Positions 7,991 through 16,571 of a DNA stretch of 64,000 bases are shown here, one piece after another; the first letter of the stretch is position 1, and every line of letters starts with the position of its first letter. Below the pieces are notes generated by a model. That model saw only the letters and a list, made by a program, of their open reading frames with translations. It ran no database searches and was not told the DNA's origin. The stretch spans positions 124,001 through 188,000 of the forward strand of contig NZ_QZEY01000003.1 in the NCBI RefSeq assembly GCF_003594875.1. Reading direction: 5' to 3'. Source of the DNA: Bailinhaonella thermotolerans (lineage in GTDB: Bacteria > Actinomycetota > Actinomycetes > Streptosporangiales > Streptosporangiaceae). Position numbers and translations under genes: made by a program.

Positions 7991-10567
7991 TCAGTCATCG
8001 CTGTCCGGGGAGTCCACCTCGGCGATGCCGGTGATGCGGTGCAGCGCGAAGCGGTGGACGGCCGCGCGCGTCTCGTCGTACGCCGTCAGGAAGCCGCCCT
8101 CCACCCGCGCGGGCGCGATGATCCGGCTGCTCGCGCGCCCCTGGCGGTCCAGGTAGCCGATCCACAGCGACGACCCCCGCGCGATCGCCGCCTGGAGCCC
8201 GCTGAGGGTCGCGGCGGCGGGGGAGCGCGGCGGCCCGCCCTCGGGGGCCTCGCGCGGGCCCCGCAGTTCGCGCCGCGCCTCGTCACCGGCCCGGATGGCG
8301 CGTACGGCCGCCGCGAGCGTGGCCGGGGTCTGCGAGGCGCCGGGCTGCGGCGGGGCGGACGCGCGGCCCTCGGTGCGGCGGGAGTCCGGCCTGCTGATCA
8401 GGACGTCGCCCTCCAGCGACTCGGCCACCGGCGAGAACCCCATCGCGCGCAGCGCCTCCACCAGCGTCTGCCGCGACGCCCGCGAGGCGACCACGGTCGG
8501 GGCCAGCCGCCGCAGCCGCAGCGGCACCGTCCGCCGGTCGGCCATCAGCTCGTCCAGCGGGCCCGGGTCGTCGGTGCGGATGTACGACGAGGCCGTCCCC
8601 ACCCGCAGCCGCCCGTGCTTGCGCGCCACGTCCTCGACCAGGTACGCCAGGGGCTGCGGCACCGGGGTCGCCGAGTGGCGTCCGAGCAGGTCGAGCAGTT
8701 CCGCCGCGCCGTACCCGGCGTCCAGCCCCCGGCGCACGGACGCCTCCCCGAACCGGTAGACCGTCGCGCCGCCGGTGGACTCCACGTCGGCCACCAGCGC
8801 GAGCCGCCGCGCCAGCTCCGTCGTCAGCGGGCCGGGCGCGACCGCCGTCAGGTCGGCCTGGAGCAGCACGTGGTCCACCGGCTCGGGCAGCAGCGGCGCG
8901 AGCACGGCGGCGGGGTCCCCGTCGTCGGCGATGAGGGCGCGGCCGTGGGCGGACAGGATGCCGAGGCCGGTCACGCCGAGCTGCTCGGCCTCGCGCAGCG
9001 TGAACTCCACGAGCCGGAGCCGGCGCGGGCCGTACCGCCTCGGCCGCTCCCACTCCAGACGCTCGGTCACCGTCGCCGGCCGGGCGGACACGCCGGGCGG
9101 GGCGGCCGCCAGGGCGCGCAGCGTCTGGAGCCGCGTCTCGGCCACGGCGGCGCGGCGCAGGTCGGGATGGAGCACGTTGATCGGGCGGTCGCGCTTGTCC
9201 CGCTCGCCGACCAGGCCGGGGACGCGCTCGCCGCGCAGCCACGCGCCCGCGAGCGCCGCCCAGCGGTCCTCGGTGGACTTCACGCGCCAGCCGTCGTATC
9301 CGTCGGTGGGCAGCCACTCGCCGTCCGCCGAGCCGGTGGACGCGATCAGCCCGGCCTCGAACGCCAGCTCGATGAGGAACGCCGCGACCCACTCCGGCAC
9401 GTCCAGCGCGGTCGCCGTACGCCGCAGGTCGCGCACGCCGAGGCCGCCCGCGCGGAGCACGCCGGGCGGGTCCACGCCCCACAGCTCGCACAGGTCCTCG
9501 ATCGCGCGCACCGCCGTGAACGCCTGGCCGGCCGCCGTGCGGTCGCCCAGCTCGGGATCGCGCTTCGGCCCGTCCAGCCTCGGCGGGTCCGGCCGCGCGT
9601 CGCGGTGGACCAGGCCGCCGCGCAGCCACAGCCCGGCCTCGCGCGGCAGCACCACCGTCACGTCGTCGGCCGCCGCGAGCAGCCCGCGCGCGAGAAGCCG
9701 CTCGATCGGCGAGGAGGCGGTGGCCAGCCGCACCGGCCGCCGCGCCTGCTCCACCCGCCCGACCGGCGGGCCCCAGGCGAGCCGGTCCAGCACCGCCGCC
9801 GCCTCCGGCCCGGCGGTCGCGGCCAGCCGCTCCAGGGCGGCCGGATCGCTGAGGATCTCGGCCGGATCGCGGTCGTCGCCGAGGAGTTCGCCCAGGTCGG
9901 CCCGGAGCCCGGCCACCCGCTCCGGCTCCTGCCCCGCGAGCAGGACGGCGACCGGCGGGCCCAGTCCTGCGGGGTGCACCAGCACCGCGGGCACCCCGTC
10001 GGCCGGCCGCAGCGTGTCGCGCCCGCCGTACACGAGCGCCATCTCCATCAGCCGCCGCACCGCCTCGGTCACGCGCGGAGGCACCCGGCGCCGCTTCGGC
10101 GCGGCGTCCCCGGCCTCCCCGCCCGCCGGCGCGCCGGCCTCGGCCGCTCGCGTCGCGCCGGGCCCTTCCCCGGCCGCGTCCGTGTCGTCGGCGCCGTCGG
10201 TCTCATCCGGTCCGGGACCGTCGCCGGCCGCGGCAACCGTGTCCGCGTCCGTGGTGTGCGGCGCCGCGCCGCCGGGCGTCGTGCCGTACGGCGGGGCGGG
10301 GGCGTCCTGGGGCACGAGGCCGAGCGCGCGGGCGACCTGGAGGCGGGTGACGGGCGGAGGGAGGGCGGTGACGGCCTCCAGGACGGCGAGGGTGAAGGCG
10401 TCCAGGCGGTCCACCGCGCGGTTCGTCGCGGAGGGGGTGGCGGCGCGCGTGGCCAGGGCCTCGAAGTGCGGCGGGACGGGGGTGGTCAGCTCGGGGCGCG
10501 CGGCGAGGAGGGCGCGCAACGCCTCGTCGTCGCGGCTCCGCAGCCACTTCGTGAACTCCCCGCTCAT
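7991..10567 (-). CDS. helicase-associated XPB-partner protein
   Basis: A large (858 aa) actinobacterial protein of the helicase-C-like/XPB-associated family. It opens with FTKWLRSRDDEALRALLAAR, the helical start typical of the family, and ends with a WYL-like stretch (LWIGYLDRQGRASSRIIAPARVEGG split around 810-830; EVDSPDSDD terminus). No Walker motifs are present, so it is not itself an ATPase. Homologues lie beside XPB in mycobacteria. A Pro/Ala/Asp-rich linker (about 130-180) is low complexity. The start at 10567 is family-consistent, but its GGGGAGG abuts the ATG; 10597 is the alternative. Confidence 0.75.
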   Translation of the reverse strand: MSGEFTKWLRSRDDEALRALLAARPELTTPVPPHFEALATRAATPSATNRAVDRLDAFTLAVLEAVTALPPPVTRLQVARALGLVPQDAPAPPYGTTPGGAAPHTTDADTVAAAGDGPGPDETDGADDTDAAGEGPGATRAAEAGAPAGGEAGDAAPKRRRVPPRVTEAVRRLMEMALVYGGRDTLRPADGVPAVLVHPAGLGPPVAVLLAGQEPERVAGLRADLGELLGDDRDPAEILSDPAALERLAATAGPEAAAVLDRLAWGPPVGRVEQARRPVRLATASSPIERLLARGLLAAADDVTVVLPREAGLWLRGGLVHRDARPDPPRLDGPKRDPELGDRTAAGQAFTAVRAIEDLCELWGVDPPGVLRAGGLGVRDLRRTATALDVPEWVAAFLIELAFEAGLIASTGSADGEWLPTDGYDGWRVKSTEDRWAALAGAWLRGERVPGLVGERDKRDRPINVLHPDLRRAAVAETRLQTLRALAAAPPGVSARPATVTERLEWERPRRYGPRRLRLVEFTLREAEQLGVTGLGILSAHGRALIADDGDPAAVLAPLLPEPVDHVLLQADLTAVAPGPLTTELARRLALVADVESTGGATVYRFGEASVRRGLDAGYGAAELLDLLGRHSATPVPQPLAYLVEDVARKHGRLRVGTASSYIRTDDPGPLDELMADRRTVPLRLRRLAPTVVASRASRQTLVEALRAMGFSPVAESLEGDVLISRPDSRRTEGRASAPPQPGASQTPATLAAAVRAIRAGDEARRELRGPREAPEGGPPRSPAAATLSGLQAAIARGSSLWIGYLDRQGRASSRIIAPARVEGGFLTAYDETRAAVHRFALHRITGIAEVDSPDSDD

Positions 10568-10650
10568 CCTCCCCAGCCTACGAGCCGCGGGGGACATGTC
10601 CGCCCCGGCCACCGGTGACACGCGCGGGCTGTTGCGGGAGGATTGTCGGG

Positions 10651-12009
10651 ATGAGCGAGCAGGCCGACCAACTCGTGCTTGCCTACGTCAGCCGCGTGGC
10701 CGACGCGGCCCACGGCATGCTGCGCCCCCACGAGCGCCTGGACTTCGTGCGGCGGCTCCGCCTCCGCATCGACGAGATGCGTGACGGCAGCGACGACCCG
10801 GCGGTGGTGCGCAAGGTCCTCGCCCGGTTCGGCGACCCGGCGGCGCTGGTCGCGCGCGAGGCCGACCGGCTGGCCGCCGAGGCCCACGGGGCGGGGGCGG
10901 GCGACCCCCGGACGCCGGAGAGCGAGTTCATCGACCCGAGGTCGGAGTCCCCGACCGAGATCCTCCCGGCCATCCGCGAACCCCCGCCAGGCCCCGCCGC
11001 CTCCACGGGCGAGCCACGCGACGGCCCGGGTCCGGGTGGCCCGGGTCCGGGTGGCCCGGGTATGGGCGGGACGGGCACGGGCGGGACGGGCACGGGCGGG
11101 GCGGGAGGCCGGCGCGCGGCCCGGCCCGGCGGTTCCGGTCTGTGGAAACCCGGCAGGAAGCGCGACGCGGGCGCGGCGCGCGACGGGGCGGCCAGGAACG
11201 GCACGGCCGGGAACCCCGGCGGCCGGCCCCGCGACGGACGCGGCGAGCGGGACGAGCGGAACGCGCAGCGCGGGCAGCAGGGACGGAACGGTCGGAACGG
11301 GCGGAACGGCCTCGACCGGAACGGGCGGGCGCGGCCGAGGCTGCCCGGCATGGGCCTGCCCGGCACCGGCGTGCCCGGTGTCTTCCGCAAACCCCAGCTC
11401 GGCCCGCAGCCCCCCGGCGTGGCCGAGTCCCTCAAGGCCGCCCGCGACGCCCTGCTGAACAAGCCGCCCCCGCAGCCGCCCCCGAAGGTGAAGCGCGAGG
11501 CCGAGCCGGGCCCCGTGCAACCGCCGGGCGGCATCCCCGAATACGTCCCGGCCGAGGACGACGCGGACTCGCCGTACGTCAGGCGCGAGAAGGCGCCGCG
11601 CGGGGCCGGAGTCGTGGCCCTGCTGGCGGGCAACCGGCTGGAGGCGGTCGCGCTCGCGCTCCTGCTGGCCGCGGCGGTGTGCGCGCCGCTGGCCCTGCCG
11701 AACCTGGCGATCTTCCCGGTGGCGCTGATCGTGTGGGCGGGGGCGGCCGTCGCGATCCTGTTCTCCACGCGGTGGACCTTCCGCGACCGGATGACGGGCC
11801 TGATGTCCCCGGTCTGGATCTACGCCGCGGGGGTCCTGGTCGTCTGGGTCAACCGGGGCGGCCTCGCGGCCGGGCTCGACGGCTTCCGCCTGGCGTACAC
11901 CCGCGCGGGTCCGGCCATGTTCGCGGTCGGCTGCCTGGTCGCCGTGGCCTACCTCCTGTGGCGCCTGGCCCGCCCGCGCCCGCCCCGCCGTACGCGATCC
12001 GCGGGCTGA
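10651..12009 (+). CDS. HAAS-like membrane protein with Gly/Arg-rich linker
   Basis: A 452-aa protein of unknown role. Residues 1-75 are helical (LVLAYVSRVADAAHGMLRPH, then FVRRLRLRIDEM and VVRKVLARFGDP) and resemble the HAAS-type module often joined to PadR-controlled membrane proteins. Residues 120-290 are low complexity (GPGGPGPGG and NGRNGRNG runs). The C-terminal ~120 residues form about four membrane helices. The start at 10651 has GGGAGG 9 bp upstream. It diverges from the XPB-partner gene over 83 bp. Function would be a guess. Confidence 0.65.
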   Translation: MSEQADQLVLAYVSRVADAAHGMLRPHERLDFVRRLRLRIDEMRDGSDDPAVVRKVLARFGDPAALVAREADRLAAEAHGAGAGDPRTPESEFIDPRSESPTEILPAIREPPPGPAASTGEPRDGPGPGGPGPGGPGMGGTGTGGTGTGGAGGRRAARPGGSGLWKPGRKRDAGAARDGAARNGTAGNPGGRPRDGRGERDERNAQRGQQGRNGRNGRNGLDRNGRARPRLPGMGLPGTGVPGVFRKPQLGPQPPGVAESLKAARDALLNKPPPQPPPKVKREAEPGPVQPPGGIPEYVPAEDDADSPYVRREKAPRGAGVVALLAGNRLEAVALALLLAAAVCAPLALPNLAIFPVALIVWAGAAVAILFSTRWTFRDRMTGLMSPVWIYAAGVLVVWVNRGGLAAGLDGFRLAYTRAGPAMFAVGCLVAVAYLLWRLARPRPPRRTRSAG

Positions 12010-12028
12010 CGGAACGGCTCCCGCCGGG

Positions 12029-12658
12029 TCAGGCGCTGGTGACGGGGCTGGTCTCGCGGGTCTCGCTGAGCATGCCCAGCGCGAGCCGTACCCAGGACTG
12101 GACGAAGCGGTCCCGGTCCACCTGGCCCGGCGGCTCGTCCACGGTGTCCAGGAACATCCAGTAGTGCACGACCGCGCCGCCCAGGACGGCACCCACGGCG
12201 GGCCAGTCCTGGTCCACGCCGGCGAACTCCGGCTGCACCCGGAACCACGTCGTGATCGCGTCGTACATCGGCTGGAGCAGTCCCTCGCGGACCGCCTGCA
12301 CCAGCTCGGGGAACTGGCTGAGGTCGCGGAAGAAGACGCGGGTCAGCTCCCGCTCCTCCTTGACCTTGGCCAGGCCGACCTTGCACAGGATGGCCAGCCG
12401 GGTCTCCAGCGGCAGCGACTCGGCCGCCTCGACCTCGGCCAGGCTCACGGCGATCTGCTCGCGCGTGCGCGCCGCGTGCTCGTTTATGGCCGCCGCCAGC
12501 ACGTCGTACTTGGACTTGAAGTGACGGTAGAGCCCCCCGGCGCCCGGGGACAGCCCCGAGGCAGCCTCGATCTCCGCCACGGATGTGGCGGCGTAACCGC
12601 GTTCGGCGAACAGCCGCAGGGCTTCGTCCACGATCCGTTCGCGCGTCGATCTCGTCAT
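12029..12658 (-). CDS. TetR-family repressor
   Basis: A 209-aa TetR regulator. The N-terminal helix-turn-helix is plain (TRERIVDEALRLFAERGYAA, then SVAEIEAASGLSPGAGGLYR HF at about 24-48). The C-terminal ligand domain is generic. The start at 12658 follows an AGGAAAGG site; the longer GTG frame would include that site in the coding region. No adjacent gene is an obvious target: the HAAS-like gene converges on it and a small membrane protein lies upstream. Likely autoregulated, but no palindrome is clear in the 150 bp upstream. Confidence 0.85.
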   Translation of the reverse strand: MTRSTRERIVDEALRLFAERGYAATSVAEIEAASGLSPGAGGLYRHFKSKYDVLAAAINEHAARTREQIAVSLAEVEAAESLPLETRLAILCKVGLAKVKEERELTRVFFRDLSQFPELVQAVREGLLQPMYDAITTWFRVQPEFAGVDQDWPAVGAVLGGAVVHYWMFLDTVDEPPGQVDRDRFVQSWVRLALGMLSETRETSPVTSA

Positions 12659-12808
12659 GTGTTGCCTTTCCTCCCCCACGACCCTAATGGGACAGCACGG
12701 GTAAGCTCCGCACTGCCTGGGGGAACCCCCCGGCGTTTCGTGTTCGTGCCCGTTTCCGCACCGTACGGCCCCGGCCCGCGGCGCCCTCGGGACCGGCCGC
12801 GCGCGGGT

Positions 12809-13162
12809 TCAGCGGGACGGGGCGAGCCGCCGTACGAGACCGGCCAGGATCGACCCGGCGACCAGCCAGACCAGGGCGGCGAGCCCGAAGTTGACCAGTA
12901 CCCCGATGCGCGCGTCGGTCAGCACGAACAGGTCGTCGAGGCCGAGCGAGATCGAGTTCGCGAGGTCGCCGACGACCTGGACGAGGCGGTTCGCCCGGTT
13001 CGCGGAGAACACCACGAAGAGTACGTGCACCACGAGCACCGCCGCCGCCAGCCTCGCGACGATGAGGATCGCCGTGGCGACGCCGTTCGCGACGCGGGCC
13101 GCCGCGCTCCGGGTGGGCGTGGCGCGGCGCTTCGCCTCGGTCTTGGGCCGGTCCTCTGCCAT
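12809..13162 (-). CDS. small membrane protein, unknown function
   Basis: A 117-aa protein with a basic N-terminus (KTEAKRRATPTRSAAAR), a long hydrophobic stretch (ATAILIVARLAAAVLVVHVL, about 29-52), an amphipathic middle and a final membrane helix (LVNFGLAALVWLVAGSILAG). Two membrane passes are likely. It diverges from the HAD phosphatase over 56 bp. Proteins of this kind are common and uncharacterised in actinomycetes. Confidence 0.7.
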   Translation of the reverse strand: MAEDRPKTEAKRRATPTRSAAARVANGVATAILIVARLAAAVLVVHVLFVVFSANRANRLVQVVGDLANSISLGLDDLFVLTDARIGVLVNFGLAALVWLVAGSILAGLVRRLAPSR

Positions 13163-13218
13163 GGGCGCCTCCCGACTCCAAATTACGTGGGGAATCGCGG
13201 CTTTGGCACCCTTATCTC

Positions 13219-13812
13219 GTGGATACCGTGGGCTTCGACCTCGACCTGACCCTGGCCGACACGAGAGCGGGCATCGCCGCCTGCTACGCCGAGCTGAGCC
13301 GTGAGACCGGCGTGGAGATGGACACGGCGCGGATCGTGGCCCGCCTCGGCCCGCCGCTGGAGCACGAACTGGCCCACTGGTTCCCGGCCGCCGAGATCCC
13401 GGCGGTGGCCGCCCGCTTCCGCGAGCTGTACGAGCACCACGCCCTCCCCGAGACGACCGCGATGCCCGGCGCCCACGAGGCGGTGGCCGCCGTGCGGAGC
13501 CGGGGCCAGGGCGTGATCGTCGTCACCGGCAAGAACCCCCGCGACGCGGAGGCCACCGTCGCCTTCCTCGGCCTGGACGTGGACGCCGTCATCGGCTCGG
13601 TCTTCGGCAAGGCCAAGGGCGGCGCCCTGATCGAGCACAACGCGGTGACCTACGTGGGAGACCACCTGGGCGACGTGGACGCCGCCCGGGCCGCGGGCGT
13701 CAGAAGCATAGGCGTCGCCACCGGCGCCTACACCGAATCCGCCCTCCGCGACTACGGCGCCGACCTCACCTTCCCCGACCTCACCACCTTCGCCACCTGG
13801 TACACCCCCTGA
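13219..13812 (+). CDS. HAD-superfamily phosphatase
   Basis: A 197-aa haloacid-dehalogenase-like hydrolase of the phosphoglycolate-phosphatase/Gph type. Motif I is FDLDLTLAD (6-14), motif II is IVVTGK (with T in place of the usual S/T), the motif III lysine is in FGKAKGG, and motif IV is VGDHLGD. A helical cap lies between motifs I and II. The GTG start lacks a Shine-Dalgarno, so the transcript may be leaderless. Its stop codon is the first element of a 24-bp tandem repeat. Confidence 0.85.
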   Translation: MDTVGFDLDLTLADTRAGIAACYAELSRETGVEMDTARIVARLGPPLEHELAHWFPAAEIPAVAARFRELYEHHALPETTAMPGAHEAVAAVRSRGQGVIVVTGKNPRDAEATVAFLGLDVDAVIGSVFGKAKGGALIEHNAVTYVGDHLGDVDAARAAGVRSIGVATGAYTESALRDYGADLTFPDLTTFATWYTP

Positions 13813-13880
13813 CCCCCGCCGAGGACATCGCGCTGACCCCCGCCGAGGACATCGCGCTGACCCTCGCCGAGGACATCGCG
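13809..13880 (+). repeat. 24-bp tandem repeat starting at a stop codon
   Basis: Three units (13809-13832, 13833-13856, 13857-13880) begin CTGACCC and end ATCGCG. The TGA of the first unit is the stop codon of the HAD gene. Units 1 and 2 are identical; unit 3 differs by one base. This is one of six 3'-end arrays in the window that carry the gene's stop codon. Confidence 0.9.
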
Positions 13881-14115
13881 CGCCCAGACCGAGGGCCGGC
13901 CCGCCAGGGACGAGAGCCCCCGAGATGGGCCAAGGCGGACCTCCCTGGGAGCGCCCGCGACCACTCCTGGGAAGGGGGCGGTCAAGGCGGGCAGGCGAGG
14001 CCACGCCGGGCCCCGGGGAGCGGCCGTCACCGGTCGCGCGAAGGGATGCGGCCGAGGTGGGCAGGGGCGCGGCCGAGGTGGGCGGGTAGGACCACGCGGG
14101 GGGTGCCGAGGCGCG
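13881..14115. other. 235 bp without a gene
   Basis: I see no coding frame with actinomycete codon bias and no RNA gene here. The stretch has short purine/GC repeats (GGCGGGCGAGG-like) and separates the HAD gene from the palindrome at 14116-14188. Confidence 0.5.
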
Positions 14116-14188
14116 CCGGTGATCAGGGAAGACCGTTTCCGGAGTGCGAGGAACGAGCGCTCCGGAAACGATCTCGTATGATCACCGG
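14116..14188. terminator. long two-tier hairpin, GATC-type
   Basis: The outer arms CCGGTGATCA (14116-14125) and TGATCACCGG (14179-14188) flank an inner stem (CGTTTCCGGAGTGC, 14134-14147, with its complement ending at 14170) around a 9-nt loop. It lies between the HAD and cold-shock genes and shares the GTGATC end with palindromes at 20688, 21796 and 33003. A terminator is the likeliest role; a structured RNA is possible. Confidence 0.55.
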
Positions 14189-14360
14189 ACTTTAAGCGCC
14201 TCGGCTGGCGAGCGAAGCGAGCCGGTAAACACAGCACAGTTACGCAATCGGTGCCTTACGCGATGGTCAACCTCTGTCGAGTGGGGAATAACCTTTAGTC
14301 AGCGTCCGACGCCGGGCGCCCGTCAGTGTGCTCGCTTCCCGTTAGACAGAGGTCAGCCCT
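14189..14360 (+). promoter_or_regulatory. leader region of the cold-shock gene
   Basis: This AT-richer stretch holds a small hairpin (GGCGAGCGAAGCGAGCC, about 14206-14222) and probably the promoter and a long untranslated leader for the cold-shock gene. A run TAACCTTTAGTC near 14290 is the most AT-rich part. Exact promoter elements are not clear. An AGAGG site sits 8 bp before the GTG start. Confidence 0.4.
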
Positions 14361-14759
14361 GTGCCGAGTGGCAAGGTCAAGTGGTACGACGCCGACAAGG
14401 GTTTCGGCTTCCTCACCCGTGACGACGGCGGTGAGGTCTTCGTGCATTCCTCCGCGCTGCCCGGTGGCGTCCAGACGTTGAAGCCCGGCCAGCGGGTCGA
14501 GTTCGGGGTGGCCGAGGGCCGCCGCGGGCAGCAGGCTCTCTCGGTCCGCGTGCTGGAGCAGCCTCCGACACTGACCAAGCCGCCGCGGCCCAAGGGCAAG
14601 CGCAAGAAGCCGGACGAGATGGTCGTCATCACCGAGGACCTGATCAAGCTGCTCGACGGCATCTCCGAGATCTACCGCCGGGGCAAGCACCCCGACCCCC
14701 GCGAGGCCAAGAAGATCGCGACCGTCCTGCGCGCGGTGGCCGACGACCTCGACGCCTGA
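14361..14759 (+). CDS. cold-shock-domain protein with C-terminal extension
   Basis: A nucleic-acid-binding protein with a classical cold-shock domain in residues 1-66: KVKWYDADKGFGFLT carries RNP1 (KGFGFLT, 13-19) and VFVHSSAL is RNP2 (26-33). A Lys/Pro-rich linker (PPRPKGKRKKPDE) and a 45-residue helical tail (about 86-132) follow, making it 132 aa against 65-70 aa for CspA. This long form is common in actinomycetes, near DUF3027 genes. It should bind single-stranded RNA or DNA; the tail's role is unknown. Confidence 0.95.
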   Translation: MPSGKVKWYDADKGFGFLTRDDGGEVFVHSSALPGGVQTLKPGQRVEFGVAEGRRGQQALSVRVLEQPPTLTKPPRPKGKRKKPDEMVVITEDLIKLLDGISEIYRRGKHPDPREAKKIATVLRAVADDLDA

Positions 14760-14790
14760 TCCCGTACGGCTCACGCCCGCGCCCCCCGTG

Positions 14791-14874
14791 GCGTACGGCG
14801 TGAGCCCCGCGGCGTACGGCGTGAGCCCCGCGGCGTACGGCGTGAGCCCCGCGGCGTACGGCGTGAGGCCCGCG
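14791..14874 (+). repeat. 21-bp tandem repeat, four units
   Basis: Units begin at 14791, 14812, 14833 and 14854 (GCGTACGGCGTGAGCCCCGCG, written as GCGTACGGCGTGAGCC plus CCGCG), the last with one change. The array fills the gap between the convergent cold-shock and MFS genes, and each unit carries the CGTACGGC word that recurs across the window. Confidence 0.9.
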
Positions 14875-14893
14875 GCGTGCCCGGGCGCGCCGG

Positions 14894-16492
14894 TCAGCCG
14901 AGCGGGCGGGGCGCGGTCAGCGGGCCGGAGCCGGGGTCCAGGCGGTCGTCGTCCTCGTCGTCGGGACCGGGGTCACGCGGGACGTCCGGGTCCGGCAGCG
15001 TGCTCGTGACCGTGTCCGTCTCGTCCTCCAGGTCCGGCTTCGGGCCCGGATCGCGCGGCCCGGCGTCCGTGTACATCGTGGCCAGCCCCGGTCCCGGGCG
15101 GGCGCGCGGCTTGGCCGGGCGGGACGCGCGGACCCGGCGGCGGCGCTGGACCAGGAGCCACAGCAGGGTGAGCCCGAGCACGGAGGCGAGCGTCGCCAGG
15201 CCCGCCGTGCCCCCGGCGAACAGCGAGAACACCAGCCCGACCAGGCCGCCGAACACCCACGCGATCTGAAGCAGCGCCTCGGACACGCCGAACGTGGACG
15301 AGCGCACCTCCTCGCCGATCTCGTGCTGCACGATGGCGTCCAGGGCGAGTTGCCCAAGCGCCTGCGCGAACGCGGCCACCACCGCCACCGCGACCGCCGC
15401 CCACAGCCCGAAGAACCAGGCCGCCACGCCGGTCGCGACCGCCGCCAGCCCCAGCGTGAGCAGCACGATCACGTGGGGCGTCCGGGAGCGGATGAGCGCG
15501 CCCGTCGCGGTGCCCAGCAGCGCCCCCATCCCGGCGGCGGCGACCAGCACGCCCAGCGTGACCGGCTGGTCCAGCCCCGGCAGGTGCTTGTCCCGCACCA
15601 GGAAGATCAGGAAGAAGACCAGGAAGCCGGAGTAGACCCGGATCGCGGCGTTCGCCCGCAGCGACTCGGCGACCACCGGCCCCACGTTCAGCAGCGTGCG
15701 CCACTTCCCCTTGCGGGACCCGCGGGGCTCCACCGCGGGCGCGTCCGGCGAGTCGACGTGGGGCGGCAGCCGTACGGCGTAGAAGCCGCCGGCCAGGAAC
15801 ACCACCATCGCCAGCCGCAGCGTCCACTCCGGCCCGATCCACGCCGACAGGCCCGCCGCCACCGGCGCGCCGACCCCGGCCGCGACCAGCGAGGCCAGGG
15901 CCACCCGGGAGTTCGCGGTGACCAGCGCGATGTCCGCGGGCAGCAGGCTCGGCATCACGGCGGCCCGCGACACGCCGTACGCCTTGGACAGCACGAGCAC
16001 GCCGAACGCGGCGGGGAAGAGCGTGATCGCGTCCTCGTACTGGACGGCCGAGGCCATGCCCCAGCAGAGCAGGCCGCGCGCGACCAGGGTGCCCGCGATC
16101 ACGAACCGCCGCCCCGAGCGCAGCCGGTCCAGCGCCGGGCCGACGAAGGGCGCCACGATCGCGAACGGGATCATGGTGAGCAGGAGGTACAGCGCGACGG
16201 GCCCGCGCGCCTCGTCCACCGGCAGCCCGAACAGGAGCGTCCCGGCCAGCGAGACCGTGACCAGCGCGTCGCCCAGGCTCTGCACGGCGGTCAGCTCGAT
16301 CAGGTGGGCGAGCCCGGTGCGTCCCGCGCCGTCGGCGTGGGTGATCCGGCGCGCGGCGCGGCCCACCGCCCGCCCGGCACGCCCGGCGGAGCGGCCCGCC
16401 ATCCCGAGCCCGTGCCCGGTCGCGCGTGCGCCATTGGCCACGGCACGCCCCGCGCCCCGCAGCCGTTCCCACACGCTCGGCTCGCCGTCCAT
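14894..16492 (-). CDS. MFS transporter with long cytosolic ends
   Basis: A 532-aa major facilitator. An N-terminal ~50-residue segment rich in Gly, Ala and Arg precedes about twelve membrane helices, and the C-terminal ~70 residues are acidic and Pro-rich (DPDVPRDPGPDDEDDDR). I place the start at 16492: the eight codons upstream to a GTG at 16516 use TCT, GTA, AGA and CTT, unlike the gene. No clear Shine-Dalgarno is present at either. It sits between the cold-shock and DUF3027 genes. Substrate unknown. Confidence 0.75.
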   Translation of the reverse strand: MDGEPSVWERLRGAGRAVANGARATGHGLGMAGRSAGRAGRAVGRAARRITHADGAGRTGLAHLIELTAVQSLGDALVTVSLAGTLLFGLPVDEARGPVALYLLLTMIPFAIVAPFVGPALDRLRSGRRFVIAGTLVARGLLCWGMASAVQYEDAITLFPAAFGVLVLSKAYGVSRAAVMPSLLPADIALVTANSRVALASLVAAGVGAPVAAGLSAWIGPEWTLRLAMVVFLAGGFYAVRLPPHVDSPDAPAVEPRGSRKGKWRTLLNVGPVVAESLRANAAIRVYSGFLVFFLIFLVRDKHLPGLDQPVTLGVLVAAAGMGALLGTATGALIRSRTPHVIVLLTLGLAAVATGVAAWFFGLWAAVAVAVVAAFAQALGQLALDAIVQHEIGEEVRSSTFGVSEALLQIAWVFGGLVGLVFSLFAGGTAGLATLASVLGLTLLWLLVQRRRRVRASRPAKPRARPGPGLATMYTDAGPRDPGPKPDLEDETDTVTSTLPDPDVPRDPGPDDEDDDRLDPGSGPLTAPRPLG

Positions 16493-16571
16493 AAGGTCAA
16501 GTCTTACCGGAGACACCCGGAGACTTCACAGATGGGCACGTTAGGTGCCGCGGATGGGTGAGAATTGAAGG

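Noticed and set aside
14116-14188. tRNA or other cloverleaf RNA
   Set aside because: There is no acceptor/TpsiC consensus; it is a simple two-tier hairpin.
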